Shown: positions 1-13,200 of the stretch, in pieces | How positions within the stretch are numbered: position 1 is the stretch's first letter | How the letters are laid out: each line of letters opens with the position of its first letter | DNA from: Tanytarsus gracilentus | Taxonomy: Eukaryota > Arthropoda > Insecta > Diptera > Chironomidae | Direction of reading: 5' to 3' | DNA: 64,000 bases | Assembly: GCA_038502055.1 (NCBI GenBank) | Contig: JAXRKN010000032.1 | Location: 1,488,001 to 1,552,000 of the forward strand | Program-made: the position numbers and the translations under genes | Notes under the pieces: generated by a model | The model's input: only the letters and a program-made list of their open reading frames with translations | Told to the model about the DNA's origin: nothing | Database searches by the model: none

Positions 1-1047
1 TTCATGTCAATAATAATACTATGTGAATACTATTTTGTACCAAAAAATACAGTCTTCACCCCTAGAAAATTCAACACCCCCACTTTAACTATTTTCGTTA
101 TAAATTTCACTCCATTATTACCCCATCAACGAGTGATTATTTGCTAAACAATAAATTAAATATTAATTTTCACCACTTCAATCGACATCAATTGCGCGCA
201 CTCAAATCATCATCGGGCCAGGGTCATTAATGCTCATTACATGAGAGCTATTTCTCTTCAATTGTTATTCATATTGACGTCGAGACATTTCGAAAGAATG
301 TGCATTGCCGAGTGATTTTCTAGAGCATGGAAATAATTAGTAGCTTCATTGAGCATCGATCGCGAGGAATCTCATTTATCATTATATTGTGTGTGTGTGT
401 GTGGGTTTGTGTGTGAAGGAATGTCAATGACAACTCGACTCTCGTAATTATGAACAATTCTATTGTTTGTCAATATTAGTCCTTATATGTTTACAAGTTT
501 TCTCTCGCTCACTCACATATAATTCTGAGTTTGGCAAATAGAAAAAAAAACTTTCTCATATTATGTGGTGTGCTGAGAATAATTGAAAATTATCATAAGC
601 TGTTGAAGGAAAAACAAGTCAGTCGAGTCAACAAAATGAGCGAGCCAGTAGCAGAGCATAAATTTATTATTGATTTCACGTTTTGAGTGACTGGAGGCTT
701 TGGAAAACAATAGAAAATGATGAATATAATTGAGCATTTGTCAATAAAATACAAATCAACCATAAATCTTATTAATTAGACAAAAATGATTCCATAGAAA
801 TCAATTATTGTCAATTCGAGAAGGAGATTATGGGTAATTGCAGCGGTGCTTTTGTAAATTATTGTTTTGCTTATTTACTTAAAGGTTTTTTATACTTGCT
901 CGATAATTAAAAGTTGAGCGATGAAAAAAGTTTGTTAGAGAAAAAAAGGGTTGGAAACTTTTTAAATTTTGAAATTATTTTTAAATTAATTTAATGAATT
1001 TCAAGAGCATAAAATTCACGCAACCCTAATTAAAATACAGTACTCAC
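1..1047 (-). other. hamlet intron 6 (partial)
   Basis: This is AT-rich intronic sequence downstream of exon 6. It holds a short (TG)n run at about 389-404. I see no exon, RNA gene or promoter in it. Confidence 0.6.
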
Positions 1048-1228
1048 TGGTCAATATCACCGCACTGTCTCTCGCATACGATGCACCTAGCGTCTACACC
1101 CTCAGTATCGTCCTCGTCTTCTTCAATTGACTCGTTAATATTTTCATGTGTAGATTCCTGTTGATTGCTGTCTAAATCATTCGATGAGGCATTGAAGTCT
1201 TCTTCATACGCGCCACTATGTTGTGAAC
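1048..1228 (-). CDS. ham: hamlet coding exon 6 (acidic linker and start of zinc finger 1)
   Basis: 181 bp between acceptor CATTATAG|GTTCACAA and donor GACCA|GTGAGTAC. It encodes a Ser/Asn/Glu-rich linker, then VDARCIVCERQCGDID. The CxxC pair is the start of a C2H2 finger whose histidines must lie in the next exon beyond the left edge. The phase joins exon 5 without a break. Confidence 0.82.
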
Positions 1229-4200
1229 CTATAATGAGAAGTGAAGAGAGAAAAAAAGCTACGTTGAGAATTGATGAAGATGAGAAAAGTACACGTTATA
1301 AGCGAGATCATGAAGAAAATATAAATCAAAATTAATCATAGATTTGAGATCTTCTAGAACTTTAATAATAATTACATAACACGTTTTTTTATATCTCAAT
1401 TTTTCGCTGTGAGAAGGCGAAGTTGATTTTTACGGATTAATAAGCCAACAAGAAGAGCGAGGACGAAGCGCTAAAATGGCCATCAAACATGACTAAAAAC
1501 TCGCTCATTTGAAGGCTAAATAAGAAAAAAAATCAACAATGACACCACCAAAATGTCGTTAATCTTATTAATGTGGAATCATTCAAACGACATGATTAAT
1601 TTTTTTGCGCGTTTCACGACAAGATTTCATTCGCTATCTATCATCGCGCTCTTGACTGATGAGTGTGTGTAACCAGTTTTTTTTGAAGTTTTATTGATTT
1701 GAGATGGCTCCGAAAAATAAAACTTTAACATTGATTTTAATTAATAACAGCTTAATGCTTCCATAAGCATGTCAAATGTTTAGAAAAATATTTTTCGAGT
1801 GGGTGAAAAATCATTTCAGCAGATAGAAAAACAGTCGCTTCTAGCACTTCAATTTTTAATTCCGTTGTCTGTCACTTATTTTTTCGCGATAAATCTGAAG
1901 CCACTGACAGAAAATATTTTGGGAATTTTAAGAGGATTTTTTTATTATAGAATTGAATTTCTCTCAGTTCCATCCTTGAGTGTGAATCACTGTTATGTCC
2001 AGTACTTATTCCATTTAACGTCCATCCATCCTCTCATTTATTACACCGCAAGCCACAACATTCATACACACTTCTCTTATGTGCCATGCCATATTACAGC
2101 ACATCGCTCTTTAACAACGAAATAATTTCAATGTAAGAAACAAAAAGTAAATTTTATTTTTTATTTTAAATGAAAATGAAAGTTATTCTCACTCTGAGAT
2201 GTCCGAGCGTCGAAAAAAAACTGTCTTAATCGAAAATGCTGAGGTAATGAGGCATTTTTCGTATGTTTTTAATTAAAATACTTCTACAACTTCTTGATGG
2301 CTCAATTATCAATTCTGACGTGGGATGGAGAAAAATTTCTTTAGACCTTTTAAAAATCGTTTAAAGAGCGTCCGTTTTTTGCACTCAATTTACTCGCTCG
2401 TAATGACATTGATGGTAATATAAACAAAAAAATAAATGATCAACTAAAAAAAGCTCAATTTTAATCCGCACAGAAAAAAATGGGATCAACTGCACGCTGG
2501 TCGAAATTCAAAAGGAAGAAGAAGAACTAAAGAAGGTCTTTTGTGTGTCGCGTGAACAAAAAAAGCGCCGCAATAAGAAACGTGAAGAAATAAAATTTTT
2601 GTTAGAAAAAAGAGAGATTTTACAATAGCGATCGCTTTGTTTATGCTACTGCTGCATTTCTCATAAAATAAACACCTTCTTTTCGTGTATGAGATTTATT
2701 CTGCTTTATAATCATTGTTTGACATAACAACGCGTGCTACCGTGACTCCAATCTCTTTGTTTAAACTGTGTAAATTAATAGCAAATATTTTCTTTTGAAT
2801 GTCATCGGTCCAAATAATTTTTTTAAAAAAAGTATTTAAATTCGACCTCAATAAATGAGAAAATTGAATCACAAAACTCGACATTTTAAGCCCATCAATT
2901 TTAATCTCTATCATCCTCACGAATTACCTTCAACTTTTTCTCTTCGCTTCTGCTTTTCTCTCTCTCGAGATCTTCACTCCCCTTACGCTTTAGTGTTAAG
3001 GAAGATCGATGCGATTATTAAAGATGCGAGTGAATTAATCTTCTCTCACTTTTCGCTCTTTTATTATGCACACACAATACGCGCAACAAGTTTATTTTCA
3101 ACCACGATTCAATTTGCGAGTATATAAATTTATTAATTCACTTTACACAAAAGAAGTGAAAACTTTATTTTATTTAATTTAGCGCGAGCTTCTTGTATCT
3201 TCAGTCACGTCTTCCTTGCGCTTCATGCACTTTTCGAATGAGGCTCTTCCGACAGCGTCGAATGCTTATTGAATGATTGTCCACCATATATCTCTATGTA
3301 AATTATTAGTCCGTGTACTTTATTCGTGCGGTATGGTAAAAAAGGGGGTTAAAAAGTATGCTAGAACAAATACTGACTAACTAAAACTACCCCTCCACAA
3401 TATACACACACGAAAATAAAATTGACTCTATCTTCATGTGTGTGAGGACACACAATTGAAAACACTTGAAAAATTAACTTAAATTGAGCTTCACATTAAC
3501 ATTCGTGAGCACGGACTGCAACAACAGTTGACAGGTACAAGAAGGGGTGGAAGAAAGACACAGAAGAGAGAAAATATGGTTCTATGTGGCTAAACATGTG
3601 AAGATCCTGTGTATTTTTTCTCTACATACGTTGAAGGACATTTTCTCGCTCATAGTGCACACGAAACAATTGTGCTTCATTATTATACAGGTGAAAAAGC
3701 CATCGGTCATAAATAACTGATAAAACAACCGACACAGAAAAGAAAAAATGTGCGCGATGACGAATAATAATGATAATAATACGTTTTAAGGGGTTGATAT
3801 TGTCGAGAGATATAACGAGAGTCACATGCAAATATTAGCTTTTGACACGGATTTTTATATACAATGTAAAGGTTAAAAAATGTTGCAATTTTATTTCATC
3901 ATTTTTCAAATTTAACGGTTTTTTTAAAAATTAAAATATTTTTAGAAAATTTCCGAGATATTTAAAAAGATCCCACGGGAAAATTCCTCCACCTTTGAAA
4001 ACGTCATATGCTATGTAAGAAAACACCATAAGGACAATTTGCATAGTTAATGTAAGGTGCGATATGGAACTTCTTACTCACTTAACCATTGCGATGAGAA
4101 AATTAAACGAACCATGACAGAAAATAGCGTCATATGGTCAATCTAGAAGAAATCTAACAATTTCATAAGTCACACATTCAGCAACATATGGCCATTCATT

Positions 4201-7200
4201 TCCATATCGTCATGCGAAATAACTTCAGACCTCCACAATTTCTTACTAACAACCAGAAGCCTTTAATCGGATTTGTGTTGAAGAGACTCTTACTGTCCTG
4301 ACTGTCCATCAGTACCACCGTAAATTACAGTAATCGCATTTCAGCCGCGTCATTAAATGCAATTTGCATGTTGGCAATATAGAAAAGGATTAAACAAATG
4401 TCAATTTTCCATGACATGATGCGCTCAATGATAAACACGGACGACAAGTGTGCATGTTTGAAAGGATAAAGAAACAATGGAGAATGAATAATTTAAAAAT
4501 TTAAATCAGAAAGAAAAAGTTTCCATCCCTAAATTCTCATCGGCGTGAATGCAAAAGTGAAGCGTCAAAGTGATTTTTAAATGAAATGAAATTTTAATGT
4601 GAAAAAGTGCGCATGCAACATTTTCAACGAATTTCCTAGCACGATTTTTTTTGTACATGGTTTGCATTTTATCATTGCACCGTGATCGTCGATTGCGTGC
4701 AGTGTCTTTCTGTCCTGTCATTGCAACTGCGACTATTTATATATATATATATAAAAATTAATTCAGGTCGACCGAGTGTATACGTATGGCTAGTTTTTAA
4801 CATTTTGAACTCAACTAATTTTACTTTTTTTTGGTGGTTTCTGACTCTCAGAGGTTAATTGTGGCACCTGTCTGCAACCGCCATAATTTTTATTGTGCAT
4901 AATAACTGCCACATAAAAAGGATTCTAGAATTTTTCATGACAAAGCCAAAAGTCAAGATTTTACCCACATGAATTATGTTTAATTGGATTGCAACGATTG
5001 ATTTCAATCGACAACGACATGCAAAGCATTTATCATTCTTTCTTTTAATGTTCCCCTATATGTTGCTCTCATGTGTGTGTTTGTCTTGATTTTTAACGTA
5101 ACATTGTGTTTATTTATGAGAACATTCACATCCATTTTACACGTGCCATATACAATTTTTTTTCTTGTCTCGACACTTTTTCTCCGTTAATCGTTGAGTT
5201 AACTTACTGTATACAGAAAAAAAGAGCCATCATCACGCAATAATGAAAAGTGCGTGGGAAAAAGATTTAATTTCAGTAATCAACACAGTCAGAGTGCAGT
5301 CGAAAGTACTTCTGGGGGTTAATTTTTATTTTATATATTTTTTTTCGGGTGGAAATGGTCAGAAATCACGTGAGCTTGTGTGCACAGCAAAATGTAATTA
5401 ATGTTGATCAAAAGTCAATTAGTAGAAAAAATGTGAAAGGAGCTAAAGATTTATGGTGACATTAATTAAAACAATAAAGATAATTTTTTGCGACAGTTTG
5501 ATTTAAAATAGTTTGAAATTGAAGCGTAAATTTATTCTCACCCTATAAACAATTTAAAAAAATTAAAACATCATTAACAACAGTTTTTTCTGCGTTCAAT
5601 CTATTTTTTGCCAATTTTCCGGATAATTTTTGTAACAAATTTATTGCATCAATTTTCTTCTGTCATTTTTTATGTCTCTATCATATCACATTAGTTGCAG
5701 ACACGATTCGATAAAAAATATTTAGGGGATGTTGATCGTGTGCCACATAAAAAACTAAGCAATGCATTATCGGCAGAAAAAAGTGAATCGTTAAAAATTG
5801 GCACTGAAAAAAAGAGCATTAATCGACCACTATTTATTCCGTTTCATTACATCAGATGATTAGATTAATATCTCATGTGCACACACAGACTGCATAATAG
5901 TGATGATGCAGCAAACAAAAAAAATTGTCGTATCATGCGTGAGAGAGAGAGATTGAGCGAGTGGTTTCAGTTACAGCATGCAACTGCACATTACACAAAA
6001 AAAGTCATCCCTCATATTTGCTCAATTTATCACGTTAGAACAAACATTGTCGAGGGAACAAACGTGTTGATGCTCATTGTCCGCATTTAATAGAATCATC
6101 ATCAAACCCTAATTTAGATGTCAAAAAATATCTCTCAGATATTATAGATGTAGAATGAATGGGTGAAAGTGTTTATAATGTATCAATGTCACCATGCAGC
6201 AGAAGGCGAAAAAAAATGATGTCATGGTGCAGATTAACAATGAAACAATGAAAGTCATCCCAAAAACTATTTTTAAAAGAAAAAAAAACACTTTCTTAAC
6301 TTAAACTGTTTAACAATAAAAAAAAATAAAGTCAATCTGCAACCTCATTTCCCTCGATATCAGCACTTTTGTATATTTTTTTCAAATAATCAAAAAACTA
6401 TTATTGAAAGTGGCGGATTAAAATTCAAATTCTCTTGCACCGCAAATATCATCTCACGAGTTTAAAATTGAGTTCCATAAATTTTCATTATAGATAAGAA
6501 GCGCGAGCGAACGAGTTTTTAACTTAATTACGTTTTTGAATAAAAATTACCATCACTTCATTTAATCCATCGAAAAATAATAATTGGCTTCTTTTATGAT
6601 CTCGACTCAGATGAGTGTGAAGAGGCAAAACCGAAAAAAAGGAATTTATCAGATAATGAACTTTGCATAAACAAATATATTTTTCACTCTCAATCATATC
6701 GCATTAGTAATCTCAGTGGCTGTGTGTATTCACTCACAGCTATATTAATGAGCATGAGCATGAACAAACAGCGCGAGAGCAATTTATGCTTTTTTGATTA
6801 TTATCGGAAAGCACTTTTTGTGTGTATGCAAAGTTAAACTGGACCTCTTAGCATCTGTTCGCATGAGTGCGAGATCTTAATTCCCTCTGCCAGCGAATAT
6901 TATTGAAATGTTAGCATTGTTAGATCATTTGTTATCATAACTACTGGGAAAGAAATAAATAAATTCTACATGAGGGATTAACCATTTTATGCCATCAGTC
7001 AATGCGTGTATTGTTAACAATTTCATTATGTCACACTGCTGCCTACATGAATTGCATCTTGTATGTGCCCACGTTCAAACTGCCGTTGACGTGTCGCATC
7101 ATAATAAATAAATCTCAAATCTTTCGGATAGGGGTAATTTAATAATTTTGATTTAACAAACGGATTTATAAAATATTAAAATAATTTTTTTAATAACTCA

Positions 7201-10200
7201 CCAGATCCGGATCGATCGTCGGCATCGCGGCGCATGTCACTTATTAGCAAAGGAACTTTGGGCGCTAAAAGAAGCTCAGTGTCTTGAGGAATATCACATG
7301 TGGCTTGATACCAAATCTGTTGAAAAATAAATTGAGTTATTAAAAATTTATTTTTTAATTAAATTAACTAAATGCTGTATGAACTCACTTGACCATTTAT
7401 GAAAATATGCTGCATATTAACAATTTTATTCTCTTCAGAGCTTCTGATATTTTTCATCCAATTTGTTGATTCCGTTGATGCGTCATACCATCCTTTAAGA
7501 CTAGGCGAGGCAATAATCTATAATAAAATAATTTAAGAATTTTTTAATTTGAATTTTATTAAATTAAAGAATTGATTTTTTAAAGTCATCAAGTACATTT
7601 TAAACTGCTGATTATTTGAAAAAATAAATCTAGTACTCGATTTTAAGGAGAAGCTTTTATACGATTTTCCCCTAGATGTCCGTTGAATTCTCATCAAATT
7701 TCCCCTCTTCTCTCATTCCACATTTCTCTCTCTTTATTTTTTCGACGAATCTATTTTCACATATACCACAGCTCTTAATTGGCCGAAGGCATGACATTCG
7801 TTGAAAGTTTTTTGTTTTCGAAAATTAATTCACGGAGGCGACAAAAAAAATTATTAAAGTTCATTAGTAAATCAATAAAGCGACTGCTCCACACACTCGT
7901 TGGCCATTCCTAACAGTTGATATCAAAATTTATTACGCTAATAACAATAAAATTATTTTATCCATCTGGAGAATGTCTTAAGAGAGTGCAATAAATGTTT
8001 CAGAACGAAGAAAAATCAAAACAATTTATCATCGGTGAACATGACATATCGGTAAGTCAAAGACACACTCACTTGACCCCATCCGAGTAACCCCTCTTGA
8101 AAATCTGCTTGCATTAAGTAGTTGTGTAAGTATACAACTCGAAGAAAAATGATCACCGTAATAAAATAAACATAAATTTGTTATTACGCTCCTTATGCTA
8201 CTTAAATATGATGTAAAGTTTTCACCCTCTTATTTTCAAGCGACGACCGACAATAGGAAAATAGCTTCGAGGAAAATTTCTCTCGGAATCTCACAGATTT
8301 TCACCCCTCGCTTTTAATATTGAACATTTAATTATCAATTTCCCAAAACAACCAATTTTCATCGCCTTCCTTCCATCCCTAAAAATATCTCTCTAATGCA
8401 CAGTGGTATCACATACGAATATAGAGATGTAATCTGCTAAATTTACAATATGATTGCGAAAATATGTTGAAATAAACTGTGAAATGGGGGTGACGTGAAA
8501 TTATGTGTGAACTTTTTTGAATCCGCTTGAATTGATTTCAATAAAGTGAATTTTAATGAATTATTTTAAGTAATCGCCATTAGGCGGTAATAAGGCTATT
8601 TATGTGACGATGGCTCATCATCGCCTTTTCAATTCTTTTCAGAGCATTTAATGTCATTCTTTCGTAAAAATCTGAGAATTCTCCGGCATTAAAATGAAAC
8701 GAGACTATTTAAGAATCCGATCACGTACAGAAAAAAGAGAGCTTCAATGATTGGAGCACCCGGCTGAGTCTCAGATATTTAAAAAGAAAGAGATTAACTG
8801 TGCAATATGCTTCGGTTGAATCTTCATTTTTTTAAAACGTGCTCTTTACTCAAAACATCAACAATTGAACTCACATACTGAGTGAAGACAAAACTCCAAA
8901 ACATTGTAATCTCTCACCAAATTGATGTACATGAAAAACCATTTAATAAATAGAGCGAAGTCAGCGGAGGAGGAATGAATGGATGAGGTGTTGAGGGATT
9001 AAGGTTTTACAACAGTTTTACAAGATTTTGCACATCCGTTTTACTTCGAACAAAGGTGTGTGTATATCCTTCTTAGCCAAAGGGGATGGCAATAACATCC
9101 TACAGAATTTATTAATTCTAAAAAATAATTCAGTCCCTCGCACCTTATTGCTTCCTCAAGGAAACGAAGCGTTAAGAATTCAAATAATAAAATGATAATT
9201 TCTGACCACTTTCAAGCAGCTGCTGCACATCGCTTCGTTGCGCTTTGATATTAAACTTTTTCTTCGGGATGATTTAACAAATAATTTTTTCAACCGTTTA
9301 TGCAACAAATTTTTTTCCTTCTCAAAAGATAAATCATAAATTTCGCAAGTTCACGTTGTCTGCGAGTGACAGCAAAATTTATGAGATTTGCTGTTTAGTA
9401 CTTAATGACTTTTTTTCTTCTTGGTTAAAGAGAAATTAAATGATAATAAATAAATTTCCTCACTAATTGCAGCCGTCAAATAATTTTCCAATTTTCTCCA
9501 CGAAAACATAACGCACAGAGTACAATCTGAGAATGTTTTAAAAGGGAGGAGTGTGAAGGGTAAATAGAAGGAAGTTTTCAATTTTTTATGCTCGAATTAT
9601 TTCTTCATCATCTGCTTGTAGGTCAAAATGTTTGCTCCGCGCACACCAGCACGGAAAAAGTTATGACTCTATTTTCAATAATGCGTTGATAATCGCGGCA
9701 AAAGAGGAAATTGAAAGTAATTAAATTTTCTAGTCACTTAACTTTTCCTTGATAATTATTATCAACTGGCAACAGACTTCACGTCAATTTTTTGAGTCAT
9801 GAAATTTTAAACTGTTGAGCGTTCATTGACAAAGTTTTAATTGCAAAATATTTTTATATCATTCTACAGACATAAACTCAGCATGACGCTTTAAAATCTC
9901 GTAATTTTTGTTGATCCCTTAATAAACTTTTCTTTTGAACATGTCAGTGGGAGTGTCGAGTGTGTGATGAGATTTTCTCATATTTTAATTATCATCCATT
10001 GAATCTTTTAAAAATTCCAAACAGAAGCATGAAATTTGGTGAGGGTGAAATGAACATTTGTTAAAAATTAATTTAAATTTTCACTCTTGACCATACAGCG
10101 ATTAATAACAAACACATTTTACAACAATTTATGGACGGCAATAAATTATTTTCGTCAATCGAGGACAAAACTGATAAGAGTCTTGTAACTGTCGATAATT

Positions 10201-13200
10201 TCAAAACTTTATGTAATAAATAATTGGCTTGAATTTAAATTTTTTATAAAGGGATCAAAAATGTGATCCGCAAACAACTCTCAAGTGAGATTAAGGCAGC
10301 TTGTTATGAAAGTGCTTTCCATCTGACTTAACCTTCGAGTGTTTTATATAATTTTTTATTTCACCGTCAAGTGGAAAAACGTTTTTCGAGCCACTCATCG
10401 GAAGTGAGTGCCGTTTAGCAAATGAGCAGCGACTCACCCTCAATGTTTGACTTTGTTATCAAGGAAAAATTTATTGCAATCAATGAAATTTAAATTTACA
10501 ACTCATTAATGTGATTCGAAGTGAATGTTTTGTGGTAAAACAAAATTCATAGGGGTTGCAACTTCAATTGAAAGCAATTGAAATGTGAAAATTTTAATAA
10601 TTTTCTAAATGAGTCGCAGACCGATAGAAAAGAAGTATCATCGAATGACTTTTTATATTTATTGTGATTTTTTACAACAAGAACAGCCTTTCACATAATT
10701 TTTTTCGGGTATTGCCAACCGCATCTGTCAATCAAATATGTCAAAAGGTTTAGAGTTGATTTGCATAAAATAATTTTGAGTGATTTTAGAAAAGGGAAAA
10801 ATCAATTGAACTTTTTTTTATTCACCTAAACGGCCACTCGAAAGTTTATGATTGTGGGAACTCCTTAAAGTCAACTCTTTACTGTAATTCAATATATTTA
10901 ACAAAATTTTAAAATAGCCTCTCAAAAGAACCCTTCGGACAATATTAAAATGCCATAAATAACCGTAAGTTGTATTAGAGAGGAAGAAATTGAGTTCGTG
11001 ATAATAAACAGAAGGTAATAATTGAAGACATTCATAAAATACTTTGCTATTGTCTGTAAATATCGTCCATCCCCTTCCTTCTCACTTCGTTTTCGTGTTA
11101 AGTCCGTCATCATGCATGTTATGTGTCCTTCGGTTCACGTAGAAGAAGAAGAGAATGACAATGCACGAAAAACCATTTAAAAAAGCATGTATGAGGATAA
11201 CAGACGTGTCAATTTCAGATATCCTCAAATATTCTACGGGTGACAGTAATAAAGAAGACATAAAAATGTATTCATATTCTTCCATTGATTGTGCGACTCC
11301 TAAAAACGTGGTAAATTGTCATGTGACGAGATTACGCATTTCTTTTGATGTTTCTCCTCACTAACAATGTGCATGTCCATTGAAATGAAGGAGAGAAATC
11401 TTAGAAAAATTCCTTTTGAAAATTTTTCTCCTCAGATCACGTCAATCAAAAAAAATAATAAAAGTGAGAGATTTCTAGCTACTGATAAACCATGTGTATA
11501 AAATCGTCATCACCATGATTTTTATCCTTTTTCCAGATAAAGTCACGCATTCTTGATTTTTTGTGTATTTGCGGTAAATCGAAAGGAAAAATATAATTAG
11601 AAGGAAATTTTAGTGATTTTCTTAGATTTGCAAAATTTTATGACTAACTTTTTAAACTACATCCAATTTTAAATCTCATTTCATGCTGGGAGAAATTTCT
11701 AAGATATATTTTTCAGGTAGCATCAAATTCATAGTCATTCACAAAAGAATAAAATAGAAAGAGATTAAAGATGAACAATTTAATTTCAATTTCCGAAATT
11801 CTCACTTTTATTTTCAATGTAAAAAAAATTAAGATTGATTGTCGCCCACATTCAGAAATAAATATATTTTTTTAATTTCCGCTCTTCAATCTAAAGCGTT
11901 TAATTGTTGTGCAATTCCATGATCAAGTCATCAATCTTCTCATTTTTATCTCTTGACACTTTCAATCCTTTTTATCAATTCACAAAATTTCAATTCCTTT
12001 TTTTCGGACCTTTTGACACTTTATTTGTTGAAGAGAGCAAAATTAATGATTTTTTATGTCTATCTAAGATGAACCTATGAGACATCATTAAGCGTTAAAA
12101 TCCACAAAAGAAAACCTTCCGTCTGCGTAATGAACGTAAATCATGCAGGTAATGAATTTTTTGTCTCTTCATAAATCCTTTCATAACTTTTTTGTCTTCA
12201 CCTCACACTCAAATTCATTTTTTCGGCACAGGAAGAAAGAATTTTTTTCAATTACATTTCTTTTGTGATTTTCCTGATTGCATTTAACTCTTCTTCTTGC
12301 CATATCGCAACCCCTTTTTTTGGCTGACATAGAGCTCACTGGTGTCAATCAAATATACATCCAATATAGAAAAATTATCTCTGGTTTATTTACACCTGGA
12401 CGAGAGCTACTTGAAAGTGAGAGAAGAAGAAAATTGAGACTTTCTAGATTTATTTATTTACTCTCGCTCAGAATATTCATGACTGTTGGTTGAGGGGTGG
12501 AACACTCTATTTTATAGTGAAAAATAAAAATAAAATATTTAGAAATATTTTTTCTGATTTCCAGCCCCTGCTCTCAATGATGTTTTTCTATATTGATATG
12601 TTTGCGCCCAAACTAAACACTCTTGAGATTGAGCTACCTGGTTTCATGCTAAAGTGTGATGTTACAACATCATCGTCGTCAAGGAGAAGCCGAATGAATA
12701 ATAAGAAAATTGAGATGTCATAATCACTCGTATATTAATTGAATATTGAAACATTTGGCATGAGTGATTATAAATCTATGACTGTGTAGATGACATTCAG
12801 CCCTCAAATTTGTGTGTACGTTAGTGAGATGAACGGTAGCAGATAGAATGGATTTATTATAGGGGTAATTTATAACCAAAAAAGAGAGAAGAAAAAAGGG
12901 AATTTCGCAGCTTTGTTTTAAATGACATTTAAGGTAGCTCAGGGGTGTTCTTGTGATTTCTAACGCATCATCACACCTCAATTGAGAAATAAATGTGTGT
13001 GAAATTCAATCAACTTTCTCCTCAACAACTGAGTGTCATTTGAATTCCCTTCTTCTCTGGTATTAGATGCTCATTGTAAAAGGATTAAGAAGCATCAGAA
13101 AAAAATTCATCGCTTCCTGAAAAAAAAACTTTCTCTCGACAGATCTGCCAACATTGATATGTTCATTTTCAGCAATCTGTCCACATAAATTGGTTCAAAT

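Noticed and set aside
1799..2125. 108-codon plus-strand frame in hamlet intron 5
   Set aside because: No recognisable motif, non-ATG start, composition typical of random AT-rich sequence.
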